DNA of 64,000 bases. Source: JAURVT01 sp049059935. Lineage in GTDB: Bacteria > Actinomycetota > Actinomycetes > Propionibacteriales > Nocardioidaceae. The notes beneath the pieces were generated by a model that was not told the origin of the DNA, did no database searches, and worked only from the letters and a program-made list of their open reading frames with translations. The position numbers and the translations under genes were made by a program. The DNA lies in NCBI RefSeq assembly GCF_049059935.1, contig NZ_JBMGQR010000015.1, positions 11,631 to 75,630 on the forward strand. Direction: 5' to 3'. Shown one piece after another: positions 1 through 8,253 of the stretch. Positions within the stretch are counted from its first letter, which is position 1. Each line of letters opens with the position of its first letter.

Positions 1-22
1 CGCCCGTATCGATGGCGACCAT
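1..22 (-). CDS. Start of a phage gene running off the left edge (partial)
   Basis: On the minus strand an ATG at 22 opens a frame reading MVAIDTG before the window ends. An AAAGGG stretch lies a few bases upstream as a possible ribosome binding site. It follows the tape-measure gene in the same direction, where siphovirus-type phages usually carry a distal tail protein. Only seven codons are visible, so the product cannot be named. Confidence 0.35.
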
Positions 23-49
23 GACGACCCTTTGCTCGAGAAGAGTTAG

Positions 50-86
50 GGAAGTGAACCAGCGTTACGAGTGGTGCGGAAGTGAA
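50..86. repeat. Pair of 9-bp direct repeats upstream of the leftmost phage gene
   Basis: GGAAGTGAA occurs at 50-58 and again at 78-86, 28 bp apart, in the short non-coding stretch between the tape-measure gene and the next gene. It could be an operator, but nothing else supports that. Confidence 0.3.
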
Positions 87-115
87 ACGCGATAACTACA
101 CGATTGTACTTTCTG

Positions 116-163
116 CTAAGCGACCATCGCGGAATCGTCACGCTTAGTCGGCATGCCCGTCAC
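116..163 (-). CDS. Possible 15-codon ORF coupled to the tape-measure stop
   Basis: A GTG at 161-163 overlaps the TGA of the tape-measure gene (160-162) as GTGA. It opens a 15-residue frame (MTGMPTKRDDSAMVA) ending in TAG at 116. The GTGA junction is the same type used by other genes of this element, so it may be translated. It could equally be the stump of a shortened gene or pure chance. Confidence 0.2.
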   Translation of the reverse strand: MTGMPTKRDDSAMVA

Positions 164-3100
164 GGCATTGCTCCTGCCAGCATGCTGTTCAGCGTGAACT
201 TGACCCGGCGGTCGACCTCGGCCGCGAAACGGTCGTCGGTCATGTGCTCGATCTCGACCTTCAGCGTGTTGCTGACTCCTGCCGGCTGGTAGCCGCCGGC
301 CTGCTGCCACCTGGGGTCGTTCGTCATCTGCCCATAGGCACGACCGGCTTGGCTGAGCAGAGCAGTGTTTCGATTCAGCTCGTTCAGTGCGGGGGCATTT
401 TGGAGGTACTGCTGCCCGATGCGGATCGCGGTCTTCGTCGGCCCGGCCTCGTTCAGCTGGTTCAGCAGCCACGGGGATGCACCACGTGCCTTGAGGGCAG
501 CCATGACTGAGGTGAATTGACCCAGGTTCATCAGCGTCTGGCGGAGGTTCCGGTTCACCGCGGACGCCGAACCGAGGTCACCAATGCCGGCCTGGTCGGT
601 CACCGCACTCGCAGACGCCGCGACCGCCTCAGACCGGCCTTGCGCCGCCTCGACCGCAGCCTCAGCGGCAGCCACGCGGGCCTCCTCGGCGGCAATAGAC
701 CCGTAGCGGGCGCGGTTCTTCTGCGCCACCGCCAGAGCCGCACGCGCCTTGTCCAGCGCCGCACGGCTGGCGTTCATCCGCGCCAGCTCCTTCTGCGCCT
801 CGCCGAGCTCAGCCCGCGCGATCTGACGGTCCAGGCCCTTGAGCCGCTCGCCCTTCTTCTTGCTGGCCAGCGACTTCTGCAGGTCCCGGACCGACTTCTG
901 CTGATTCAGGATGTCCAGCCGCGACGCACGGTTCGAGGTTGCGTCCGACACCGCCGACTGGGCGTTCTCGAGCGTGGTCACCGACGCGTCGAACTGCGAC
1001 TTGCGACGGTTCGCGGCCGACAGTGCGGCAGCCGGCGACAGGGCAGCGGTCGTGTTGCGCGCCACCGCCGCGGTGTTGGCCTGTAGTGCAAAAGTCAGCG
1101 ACCCAATGCTGCCCGCGCTGGACGAGCGCGGCATCGTCAGGTTCTCCGACTTGGTGACCGCACCGCCGGCAGCGAAGTGCTGGGTCTGCCGCGGGTCGAG
1201 CATGTACTCGCGACGGCCCGACGTGTTGACGACGAACGTGTCGTTGTTGACGAAGCCGCCTGAGTCGCGCTTGCCCGCGTAGGACATGCGGCGGTTGAAC
1301 AGGCTGTCGTCCGGGCCTCGTGCACCCTTGCCGACCGCGGGACCGTGGCCGCCGTAAGACTCAACGTTCATGTTGCCGATGCGGGCTGCGGTGTGACCGG
1401 GGCTTCCGGTGAACCAGCCGACGTCGAACGCGCCGCCGCCACCGGAACGGAACCCAGCCCACGGCATCGAGCCCGTGGCGCCACGACGGCTGTACGGGTT
1501 CTGCCCCAGGGCCGCGTTCAGGACCGCGGACACGAAGCCCGAGCAGTCGTACCCGCCGGGGCCAACACCGCCCCATACGTAGGGCTTGCCGACCTGCGAC
1601 TGAGCGAACGCCTGACCGCGCTGAATTTGCAGCGGCGACAGGCCACCGATGCCCGACCCCAACAGAGCGAACAGCTGCGAGGCGACCCGCGACAGCTCGG
1701 CAGAGATGTCCTGCGCCATACCGTTGAAGTCAGCAGTCACCGAAGACACCGCAGCACCTAGGCCGGCTGTGTCCACGTTGATCGTGCCCACGGCGCCGCC
1801 CTCGGCGAAGTGCGGGATCGACTTGCCCTTGCCTGGGAAGCCGAGGTCGCCGCCCTTCTTGAACTCGCCGGACTGGATCGCCTGACGCAGCCGGTACACC
1901 TCGGCCTGGCCGCCCAGGCTCTTGACGTCAGCCGTGGTCAGGACGTGCTCGCCAGGCATCAGCATTGCCGGGACCGAGTCACGGTTGGCCTCGCCCGCCC
2001 ACAGCGGCACCTCGCCACCAGTGGCGAACGTCGGCACGTCCTTGCCGCGGGTGCGGTTCGCCTCGGCGCGGAGCTTCTGCGCCTTCGCCGACAGGGTGAT
2101 GTCGACGTTGAACGGACCGATGTCGTTCAGCTTGCGGCGCGTCTCGGCCGTGAAGTCGTTGACCGTCTTCGACGCCTGCTCGGTCTTCGTGACGACCGTT
2201 GTGGTCCGCTTCTTCGGGATCTCGAGCAGCTTGTCGGCGAGAGCTCTGGCCTGCTTGCGCGAGCCGGTCATAGCCTCGGCAAGGTCAATGAAGTTACGCC
2301 GAGCACGCTTGTAAGCGCCGGGCTTGTCCTGCGCCTCGTCCGACGCGTCATTCCACGCCGACGCCAGCGAGGCAATCGACTCGCGCGCCTTGATGGCAGA
2401 GTCGCCGCCGTTCTTGATGCCGTTCCGGTTCTCCTTCGCGGCGGCAGCGGCATCGCGGTATGCCTGCTTCAGCCGGGTCTGCGACTCATACGTCGACAGG
2501 TTCCCCGACTTCAGGTCATCCTGAGCCTTCTTCAGATCGGCGACAGCGGCAGCCTGCTGATCCACCGCGGTCGTCGTGCCTCCGACGGCGCCCTTGACCG
2601 ACTTCTGCGAGCCCGTGACGGCGTCGGTGACAGTCTTGTTCTCCTGCCACTCCTTCTGATTGGCGCGGATGTTGCCCCGGGTCTTACCCAGCGCACTCGC
2701 CAGGTTCTCCGCAGCCTGCTGCTCCTTCGTGAGCTGGACCTCCGAGCCCTCACCGGAGTAGCCCTGCGCGGTCTGGTCGACGCTCGCGATCGCGGCCGAC
2801 ACGGCGTTCATCGCGTCCTTGTTGCCCATCGCGGCCTGCGTCAGAGTGTCGAGGTTGATGCCCAGTGCCACGGCGTTCTTGAGGGCGCCGGTCTTGCGCA
2901 GGTCGTCGGCCACGAACGCACCGGAGTTCTCGGTCAGCGCGCCGGTCTGACGGTCCAGGGTCGCGGTCAGCCCCTCGACCCCGACCGCGGCATCGGTGTT
3001 GCTCTTGGCGAACGAGGTCAGCAGCCCGATGCCGCCACCGACTGCGGCACCCCAAGGTCCGGCGACAGAGAACCCCATGGCCGCCGAGCCAGCAGTGCTG

Positions 3101-4515
3101 GTCAGGATGCCCAGACCCCGGTTCGCTTCGCCTGCGCTGCCAGAGACGACGGTCAGGCCGGCCCCGATGGCCAGCGCTCCCCCGCGCATCGCGATCGCCC
3201 GCTTGTTGAACCCCTGGACCTGCTCCCCGGTCTTCTCCGACCTGAGCCCCAGCGTCTGCAGGGTGTCGTTCATCGAGTGATAGCCCGACACGGCGCGGGT
3301 GGTCACAAACGTCGCTCCACCCACCGCGGCGGTCACGCCAGCCAGACCGAGGGCGGTGGACTTCAGCGGCCCGGGCAGCTGGTTGTAGGTGTCGACTAGC
3401 TGGTCGCCGGTCTGCGCGAGGCTGCGCAGCGGACCCTGAGCACCCGACCCCGTGCCGATGAAAGCGGTCTCCAACGAACCCTTCAGCCGCTCGAGGTCAC
3501 CCGAGAGGTTGTCCATCTTCCGCGAGGCGGTGTCGGCGGCGTAGCCCTGTTCGTCAACGTTCTTGGTCCACTTCGCGACCGCCTGAGCGCCACCGTCGTA
3601 CAAGATCCGGGCGGCGGTGATCTGCTCGTTGCCGAACAGCCGGCCCAGCGCCTGATCTCGCTCGGCGTTCGTCAGGTCGCCCATCTGAGACTTGAGCTGG
3701 CCGGCCACACCTTCGAAGCCGACGAACTGCCCGGCGGCGTCATAGACGTTGATGCCCAGCGACTTCATCGTGTCCGAGGCCAACTGCGACGGGGAGGTCA
3801 ACGACGAGAGCATCCCTCGCAGCGAGGTACCGGCCTGGTCGCCAAGGATGCCGTTGGACGCCAGCAGCCCGACCGCGCCGGCGGTCTCCTCGATCGAGAC
3901 ACCCATCTGGGCGGCAACGGGCCCGACGTACTTGAACGCGTTGCCCATGTCGGTGACACCGCCCTGGGCCTTGCCCGCAGTGGCCGCGAGGAGGTCGGCG
4001 ATGTGGACCGTGTCTGCGCCCGACAGATTGAACTGGTTCATCGTCGAGGCCGTGATCTCAGCGGCCTCAGCGACACCGATCGACCCCGCAGCAGCGAGGT
4101 CCAATGCCCCGGTCAGACCGCCCGCAAGGATGTCCCTGGTGGAGACGCCTGCCTTGGCCAGCTCCTCGATGCCGGCAGCGGCCTCAGTCGCCGAAAACGA
4201 GGTATCGGCGCCCGCCTTGATGGCCGCGGCGCGAAGCAACTCCATGTTGGCTGCGGTCTCATGCGTGGCCGCGTCGACCGACGACATGGCCTTGTCGAAC
4301 CGGGCGGCTGCGACCACCGAGGCCGTCACCGCGACTCCAAAGCCCACCCCCATCACGCCGGCGGCGTCGCCGATGTCCTGCATCGCTCGACGCTTCTTCT
4401 CGGACTTCGCCAACTCGGCGTTGAAGTCCTTCGCTGCCAGCGCGGACTTCTGGAACCCCTGGATCGCCCCCTTGGGGTCAACGATCAGGCGGACGAGGAC
4501 TGAGCGGTTTGCCAT
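160..4515 (-). CDS. Phage tail tape-measure protein with NlpC/P60 peptidase domain
   Basis: About 1451 residues, the largest gene of the element. Residues roughly 60-260 match the phage tail tape-measure core (TMP_core-type: repeated Ala/Gly-rich helices, with MGVSIEETAGAVGLLAS inside). The middle is long, helical and Ala/Lys/Gln-rich. Around residues 970-1100 lies an NlpC/P60 cysteine-peptidase domain with YDCSGF (Cys991) and a following GHTAARIGN His motif. The C-terminal third is coiled-coil-like. In the family this protein sets tail length, and an embedded peptidoglycan hydrolase helps DNA entry. The start at 4515 (MANRSVLV) was preferred to an in-frame ATG at 4551 because AAGGCAG lies upstream of it. 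Confidence 0.92.
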   Translation of the reverse strand: MANRSVLVRLIVDPKGAIQGFQKSALAAKDFNAELAKSEKKRRAMQDIGDAAGVMGVGFGVAVTASVVAAARFDKAMSSVDAATHETAANMELLRAAAIKAGADTSFSATEAAAGIEELAKAGVSTRDILAGGLTGALDLAAAGSIGVAEAAEITASTMNQFNLSGADTVHIADLLAATAGKAQGGVTDMGNAFKYVGPVAAQMGVSIEETAGAVGLLASNGILGDQAGTSLRGMLSSLTSPSQLASDTMKSLGINVYDAAGQFVGFEGVAGQLKSQMGDLTNAERDQALGRLFGNEQITAARILYDGGAQAVAKWTKNVDEQGYAADTASRKMDNLSGDLERLKGSLETAFIGTGSGAQGPLRSLAQTGDQLVDTYNQLPGPLKSTALGLAGVTAAVGGATFVTTRAVSGYHSMNDTLQTLGLRSEKTGEQVQGFNKRAIAMRGGALAIGAGLTVVSGSAGEANRGLGILTSTAGSAAMGFSVAGPWGAAVGGGIGLLTSFAKSNTDAAVGVEGLTATLDRQTGALTENSGAFVADDLRKTGALKNAVALGINLDTLTQAAMGNKDAMNAVSAAIASVDQTAQGYSGEGSEVQLTKEQQAAENLASALGKTRGNIRANQKEWQENKTVTDAVTGSQKSVKGAVGGTTTAVDQQAAAVADLKKAQDDLKSGNLSTYESQTRLKQAYRDAAAAAKENRNGIKNGGDSAIKARESIASLASAWNDASDEAQDKPGAYKRARRNFIDLAEAMTGSRKQARALADKLLEIPKKRTTTVVTKTEQASKTVNDFTAETRRKLNDIGPFNVDITLSAKAQKLRAEANRTRGKDVPTFATGGEVPLWAGEANRDSVPAMLMPGEHVLTTADVKSLGGQAEVYRLRQAIQSGEFKKGGDLGFPGKGKSIPHFAEGGAVGTINVDTAGLGAAVSSVTADFNGMAQDISAELSRVASQLFALLGSGIGGLSPLQIQRGQAFAQSQVGKPYVWGGVGPGGYDCSGFVSAVLNAALGQNPYSRRGATGSMPWAGFRSGGGGAFDVGWFTGSPGHTAARIGNMNVESYGGHGPAVGKGARGPDDSLFNRRMSYAGKRDSGGFVNNDTFVVNTSGRREYMLDPRQTQHFAAGGAVTKSENLTMPRSSSAGSIGSLTFALQANTAAVARNTTAALSPAAALSAANRRKSQFDASVTTLENAQSAVSDATSNRASRLDILNQQKSVRDLQKSLASKKKGERLKGLDRQIARAELGEAQKELARMNASRAALDKARAALAVAQKNRARYGSIAAEEARVAAAEAAVEAAQGRSEAVAASASAVTDQAGIGDLGSASAVNRNLRQTLMNLGQFTSVMAALKARGASPWLLNQLNEAGPTKTAIRIGQQYLQNAPALNELNRNTALLSQAGRAYGQMTNDPRWQQAGGYQPAGVSNTLKVEIEHMTDDRFAAEVDRRVKFTLNSMLAGAMP

Positions 4516-4619
4516 CTGCCACTGCCTTGCCGGTCCGAATCGGCGGACCATCCGCAGGCGGTGGGGCGGGTGTCAGTCAGGTTGGTGGTGCTCCGCGTTG
4601 GCGCGCGGGTGTCAGCAGG

Positions 4620-4856
4620 TCAGTCGGGGCGAGCGATAACCGGGCGTGCACAGTCGGCGTCCACCGCGTCAGCGAGGTCGGCAACGGCCTCCCACAGCTC
4701 CACGGTCAGAGCGTCCTGGCCGTCCATGGCGGCGACACCTCGCAACGTCTGAGCGAAGGCCCCCAGGCCCCCGTGCTCGGCCCTCATCGCAGCTAGGCCA
4801 TCGACGAGGCGCGAGGTGGCTGTCGACGTGCGGACGATGCTGTCGAACTCGCTCAT
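4620..4856 (-). CDS. Small phage protein upstream of the tape measure, unknown function
   Basis: A 78-residue, acidic, mostly helical protein beginning MSEFDSIVRTST. An AAGGAG ribosome binding site lies 6 nt before the ATG at 4856, which decides against a longer frame to 4907. The longer frame would also run into the 14-bp hairpin at 4888-4921. Its position just before the tape measure is where many siphophages place tail-assembly chaperones, but no slippery frameshift site or second frame was seen. The function is not recognised. Confidence 0.6.
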   Translation of the reverse strand: MSEFDSIVRTSTATSRLVDGLAAMRAEHGGLGAFAQTLRGVAAMDGQDALTVELWEAVADLADAVDADCARPVIARPD

Positions 4857-4887
4857 CAGGTCTCCTTCATGAGGGGCAGGCGGCAGC

Positions 4888-4921
4888 CCCTCGACCCAGG
4901 CCGCCAAGCCTGGGTCGAGGG
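4888..4921. terminator. Perfect 14-bp stem-loop between two phage genes
   Basis: Arms at 4888-4901 and 4908-4921 pair over 14 bp without mismatch, with a 6-nt loop. It sits in the 108-bp gap between the 96-residue gene and the 78-residue gene and has no T run after it on either strand. Actinophages often carry such strong stem-loops as intrinsic terminators or partial attenuators. It would reduce transcription into the tape-measure gene. Confidence 0.6.
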
Positions 4922-4964
4922 TCCGGACACCGCCTGACGCCCGGTCTGTGGGGTGGTTCGTCGG

Positions 4965-5255
4965 TCAGACTGCGGAGGCATCGAACCGGTCGTCTGCTAT
5001 CGGCGTCTGGTCGTCGACCGCGTCTCGCTGCTCAAAGGTCTCGATCTCCTTGGCGGTCTCGAGCATCCGGCGAGAGAGCGCGGCCAGGTCCGCGCCGCGC
5101 ATGTTCGGGTCGTCGAGCGCAGCAGCGAGACGGACCCGCATGGCCAGCAGCAGATCGAGCGTGGTGCCGTCCTTGACGGCTTCGGTGATCGACCGAGGAA
5201 CGCGCCGCGCAGCGGTCTCACCCTCGGCGACAGCCCTCAGCTGCTTGCTAGCCAC
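4965..5255 (-). CDS. Terminase small-subunit-like protein
   Basis: 96 residues. The central part (TLDLLLAMRVRLAAALDD, then DLAALSRRMLETAKEIE) resembles the short proteins annotated as terminase small subunit in actinobacterial phages and integrated elements: a Leu-rich 'LLLAMR.RLA..LDDP' helix followed by 'DLAALSRR..E.AKEIE'. In phages such a protein recognises the packaging site for the large subunit. No large terminase lies next to it here, which is unusual. The assignment rests on remembered family pattern only, so it is moderate. Confidence 0.5.
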   Translation of the reverse strand: MASKQLRAVAEGETAARRVPRSITEAVKDGTTLDLLLAMRVRLAAALDDPNMRGADLAALSRRMLETAKEIETFEQRDAVDDQTPIADDRFDASAV

Positions 5256-5357
5256 GGGCTGCTCCGGCTGGAAAAAAATGCCAGAGAGAGATCGGCTCTA
5301 TGCCGGAGGGTGCTAGCGATAGGCGGCGCTGGTCCCGCCCCACATCCTGCAGGCGGC

Positions 5358-5888
5358 TCATCGGCTGGCACCTGCCTCCTGCTCCCAGAGGCGGTCCATC
5401 TCGTAGCTCCCGAACCGCGGCAGCTCGTCCTCGCCGGCCTCGATGCGTCGCTTGTTCTCGGCGGCGTAGGCGACGCGGTCGTTGCTCGGGTTAAACATCG
5501 CGGCGTACTCGGCATCGGCATCGGCCTGTCGCTGCTCAGGCGTGCGCGTGTCGAGGTCGGTGTTCTCCATCCAGTCCTGCAGTCGAGCCTTGGCTGACCG
5601 GAGCCCTTCGTGGTCGACCTCGATCTCGGGGAGTCCTGCAAACTCCTCGAACCACCGCTGGAGAACCAGCACGTCTGGCTCAGCCGCGGCGGCATGCCTG
5701 ACGCCGACCGGAAGCTTGAGCAGCAACTCGGGGTCGATGCCCGAGGCGGTGAAAGCTGGCGTGTCCGAGGTGCCACCGGCGAACATCTTGGGCGGGTCCT
5801 TAACCGCAGACACCGCCTTGAACCGCTCGGGGTAGACCTCGGCGTACCAATCGGCCAACGGGTTGGTCGCGTAGTTGTCCACCATCAC
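5358..5888 (-). CDS. Phage protein of unknown function (176 aa)
   Basis: 176 residues, acidic, without membrane segments or signal peptide. The N-terminus (DNYATNPLADWYAEVYPERF) is followed by a long helical region. The GTG at 5886-5888 overlaps the TGA of the upstream gene as GTGATG, so an ATG three bases further is also possible. Position between small structural-type genes and the terminase-like gene suggests a head or tail accessory role, but no family was recognised. Confidence 0.6.
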   Translation of the reverse strand: MMVDNYATNPLADWYAEVYPERFKAVSAVKDPPKMFAGGTSDTPAFTASGIDPELLLKLPVGVRHAAAAEPDVLVLQRWFEEFAGLPEIEVDHEGLRSAKARLQDWMENTDLDTRTPEQRQADADAEYAAMFNPSNDRVAYAAENKRRIEAGEDELPRFGSYEMDRLWEQEAGASR

Positions 5889-6106
5889 GCCACCTGCTCG
5901 ATCGGGCGAGCCATGCCGAACTCAAGCAGCAGAGCCAGGTCGGTCTCGCTGATCCAGGTCGGCAGTGTGTCTCCCTCGCGAAACTGCTTCTCGTAGACGT
6001 GGTTGGGTCCGATGTAGGGGCCCTCGCTCGTGCAGAGCTGTACCAGCGGAGCCAGCACCACGTACCTCGTGTCCGCCTTTGGCTTCGTGTTCGTCATGTC
6101 GATCAC
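5885..6106 (-). CDS. Small phage protein, second copy of a tandem pair (73 aa)
   Basis: 73 residues. From residue 11 on it parallels the protein encoded immediately upstream (6103-6282): RYVVLAPLVQL against KYVVTAALVTL, then YEKQFREGDTLPTWIS against YEKRYTKGDVLPDWVS, then a Leu-rich helix ending in a hydrophobic tail. The GTG at 6104-6106 overlaps the upstream TGA (GTGA), and an internal ATG at 6095-6097 is an alternative start. Short proteins of this 'G.vLP.wv...DL..L...G.v' type occur in structural modules of actinophages. The function is unknown. Confidence 0.6.
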   Translation of the reverse strand: MIDMTNTKPKADTRYVVLAPLVQLCTSEGPYIGPNHVYEKQFREGDTLPTWISETDLALLLEFGMARPIEQVA

Positions 6107-6282
6107 GCCACCGTCTGGACGTAGCCGAGCTCCTGCAGGCGCGCGAGGTCCGCCGCGCTCACCCAGTCGGGCAGCACGTCGCCCTTCGTGTAGCGCTTCT
6201 CGTAGGTGGGGTTGGGCACCACGGCAGGAGTCGTCGTGAGGGTCACGAGCGCTGCGGTGACGACGTACTTGGGGCTCGGCAT
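6103..6282 (-). CDS. Small phage protein, first copy of a tandem pair (59 aa)
   Basis: 59 residues, starting MPSPKYVVTAALVTL and ending ELGYVQTVA. It is too short for most gene callers. Evidence for reality: its ATG overlaps the TAA of the upstream HTH gene (TAATG), its TGA overlaps the GTG of the next gene, and its sequence is clearly related to that next gene product. This looks like a local duplication of a small structural or accessory gene. Confidence 0.65.
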   Translation of the reverse strand: MPSPKYVVTAALVTLTTTPAVVPNPTYEKRYTKGDVLPDWVSAADLARLQELGYVQTVA

Positions 6283-6710
6283 TATGCGGACTCTCTTTCC
6301 AGTCGGTGGGCCAGAACTGCGGCCCGGTCCAGCTGCCAGGACCGCCCGACCTTCCGACCGGCGATGACGCCGTCTTGAGCCAGGCGGCGCACGTGCCGTT
6401 CGGTCATGTCCAGCTCGTGCGCCGCCGCGGTGATCCCCAGCTGCATGACCAACGATGGCGAGTCGGGCTCTTTGCGGACGTCCGCATGTCCGCTAGCGGA
6501 CATACCGGCTTGCTCGGCCGCGCGCTTGAGTGCGGCCAGGCTCGCTCGCACCCGTGGGTTCGCTTCGATCTGGTCCGTGCGCTGCTGATACCGCACACCC
6601 ATCACCGCAAGTCGGTACATCTCGAGCGCGGCGGCACCTCGGAAGATCGCGGCGTCCCCCAGCACCTGCACATCAGGCGACTGAGGGATCTCCCCGCGCA
6701 GCCCGCTCAC
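6282..6710 (-). CDS. Excisionase-type helix-turn-helix DNA-binding protein
   Basis: 142 residues. The C-terminal 50 residues carry an HTH_17/excisionase-like fold: GITAAAHELDMTERHVRRL followed by a wing with GVIAGRKVGRSWQLDRAAV. The N-terminal 80 residues are helical without known domain. It starts four bases inside the WhiB-like gene (ATGA) and ends in TAATG with the next gene. A second HTH protein besides the 9010-9234 excisionase makes it a candidate regulator of the late genes that follow. The regulatory role is inference. Confidence 0.75.
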   Translation of the reverse strand: MSGLRGEIPQSPDVQVLGDAAIFRGAAALEMYRLAVMGVRYQQRTDQIEANPRVRASLAALKRAAEQAGMSASGHADVRKEPDSPSLVMQLGITAAAHELDMTERHVRRLAQDGVIAGRKVGRSWQLDRAAVLAHRLERESA

Positions 6711-7003
6711 GAGGCGGCCCGCTTGTGGCCGTTCGCTCGACGCCCGTCACGGTCTCGCTCGGTCAGTCCTGCCCACACCCCGGCCGGCTCTGGCCAAGCG
6801 TCGAAGTACCGACGGCAGGCAGCGAGTGCCGGACAGTCGCCGCACTCGACCGCGGCCTCGGCCTGAGCAACCGGATCGTCCGACACCCACCTTGGGTCGC
6901 CAACGCACGGGATCGATTCACCCGAGCCCTGCAGGTCATGCAGCTTGGCCATGAGTCGCCCGTGAGCGGCGGTCTGCGCGGGCAGATCCTCACGCCGGAT
7001 CAC
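6707..7003 (-). CDS. WhiB-family iron-sulfur regulator of phage type
   Basis: 98 residues with the WhiB signature: Cys33, Cys54, Cys57 and Cys63 (last three as C-x2-C-x5-C in ECGDCPALAAC) and the GVWAG turn at 75-79, close to the family's G[VI]WGG. WhiB proteins bind a [4Fe-4S] cluster and partner with the housekeeping sigma factor. Actinophage versions are known to interfere with host WhiB2 and with superinfection. The gene overlaps its neighbours on both sides by ATGA, so it is cotranscribed with the RepA-like gene. Confidence 0.85.
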   Translation of the reverse strand: MIRREDLPAQTAAHGRLMAKLHDLQGSGESIPCVGDPRWVSDDPVAQAEAAVECGDCPALAACRRYFDAWPEPAGVWAGLTERDRDGRRANGHKRAAS

Positions 7004-8253
7004 GCGACTTCACCCACCGGGGAGGCTCCCGTGGGTGAGCCACCCTCCCTGCCCCCTACTAAAGGGGGGCTAGGGAGGCTTGGTGGGCCGCCCTCAGGGG
7101 TGCTTAGGGAGGCTTGGGGAGGCTCGGCTCGGACGAAGTACAACTTCTGGTTGTTGGGACCGGCATCGAATCGCAACACCCCGGCCGCCACGGCTGCAGC
7201 CAGGGCCTTGCGCTCGTCTCCCTTCGAAAACGTGACTCGCAGCTCGCGCAGCTTGGCCTCGACCTGAGTGCCGTTGAACCCCGCGTGATCACTGATGATC
7301 TGGACGACCTGACGGCGCAGGTCCTCGGCGCCCTTCGCAGTCTTCTGCTGCTGCCGACCACCGAAACCGGTCAGGGTCAGGCGGCGGGTAGCGGGGTCGA
7401 ACTCCAGCTGATCCTCCTCGACCTCGACGTCGCGCCCCATGGCCTTGAGGTAGCGGACGGATTCGTCGCTCTCGGAGCGGGTGATGTTGATGATGCTGTC
7501 GGCCCAGTCCTCGAGCGCCGAGGCCCCGCGAGTGCGCTCACCGTTCCAGCCGGCGTGCGCGGCGAGGATGACATCGGAGGCTCCCACGTCCGCTCTGGCC
7601 CACCTGTCCAGCTCGGCCAGCCAGGCACCCACCTCGCCAGCGTCGTTCTGCGAGGCGCCCGTGTAGGCCCGCCCGAACGGGTCCACGATGACGCTCTCGA
7701 CGTCGAACGCCTGCAACTGCTCAGCCAAGGCCCCGCGGTCCTCTGGCACGCCGAGTGGGTTGCGCCGGCCACGCAGGTTGACCACCACCAGGCGGCCTGG
7801 GTCGACTCCGACCTCGTCGGCCCACCGTGCGGCTTGGGCTGCGCTGACCTCGAAGTTGAGGATCGCGACACGTCCCCGCACCGCACGGGTACGGAACCGC
7901 CCGAGGAACGGCTGACCGGACAGCAGCGAGTGGACGAGGTTGAGGATCAGCGTGGTCTTGCCGGTCTTGCGCATCGCCACGATGAGCGTGCCGCCCTCGG
8001 AAGGGATCAGGCCCTCGACGCGGTGAGGCGGCTCCTGAGGTCGCTGCAGCAGCTCGGCGAGCGTGCCGATGTCGAACGCGGGCATCTCGACAAGAGCGGC
8101 CTTCTCCGCGGCCACCTTCTCCTTGGCCGCGTCGCGCAAGCGCAACTTGTAGGCCTCGGCCTCGATCTCGGTGCTCGAGGGCGTTCCAGCCCACCGCGCT
8201 TCCTCGTCGTCGAGCTCGGGTGGGTTGTTCCACCAGTCAGGCTGCGTCGTCAT
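7000..8253 (-). CDS. RepA-like AAA (RecA-fold) ATPase, phage replication protein
   Basis: 417 residues. Walker A is AMRKTGKT at residues 93-100 in GGTLIVAMRKTGKTTL, and a Walker-B-like strand VIVDPFGRAYTG follows. A region LAAHAGWNGERTRGASALEDWAD resembles the sensor segment of AAA_25/RepA-type helicases ('H..K......GSs...da.d'). The C-terminal tail (LSTPEGGPPSLPSPPLVGG and onward) is low complexity and overlaps the repeat cluster described separately. The ATG at 8253 has a GGGAGG site 7 nt upstream, better than an upstream in-frame ATG at 8283. It probably starts replication of the element. Confidence 0.82.
   Translation of the reverse strand: MTTQPDWWNNPPELDDEEARWAGTPSSTEIEAEAYKLRLRDAAKEKVAAEKAALVEMPAFDIGTLAELLQRPQEPPHRVEGLIPSEGGTLIVAMRKTGKTTLILNLVHSLLSGQPFLGRFRTRAVRGRVAILNFEVSAAQAARWADEVGVDPGRLVVVNLRGRRNPLGVPEDRGALAEQLQAFDVESVIVDPFGRAYTGASQNDAGEVGAWLAELDRWARADVGASDVILAAHAGWNGERTRGASALEDWADSIINITRSESDESVRYLKAMGRDVEVEEDQLEFDPATRRLTLTGFGGRQQQKTAKGAEDLRRQVVQIISDHAGFNGTQVEAKLRELRVTFSKGDERKALAAAVAAGVLRFDAGPNNQKLYFVRAEPPQASLSTPEGGPPSLPSPPLVGGREGGSPTGASPVGEVA
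7020..7124. repeat. Iteron-like repeat cluster within the 3' end of the repA-like gene
   Basis: GGGAGGCT occurs four times on the plus strand (7020-7027, 7073-7080, 7107-7114, 7117-7124). Two copies extend to TAGGGAGGCTTGG (7071-7083, 7105-7117). Between the first two copies lies a GCCCCC/GGGGGC palindrome (7051-7056 with 7065-7070) around TACTAAAG. Clusters like this near a rep gene are typical of replication origins, but they could also reflect the Pro/Gly-rich coding repeat. Confidence 0.5.
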
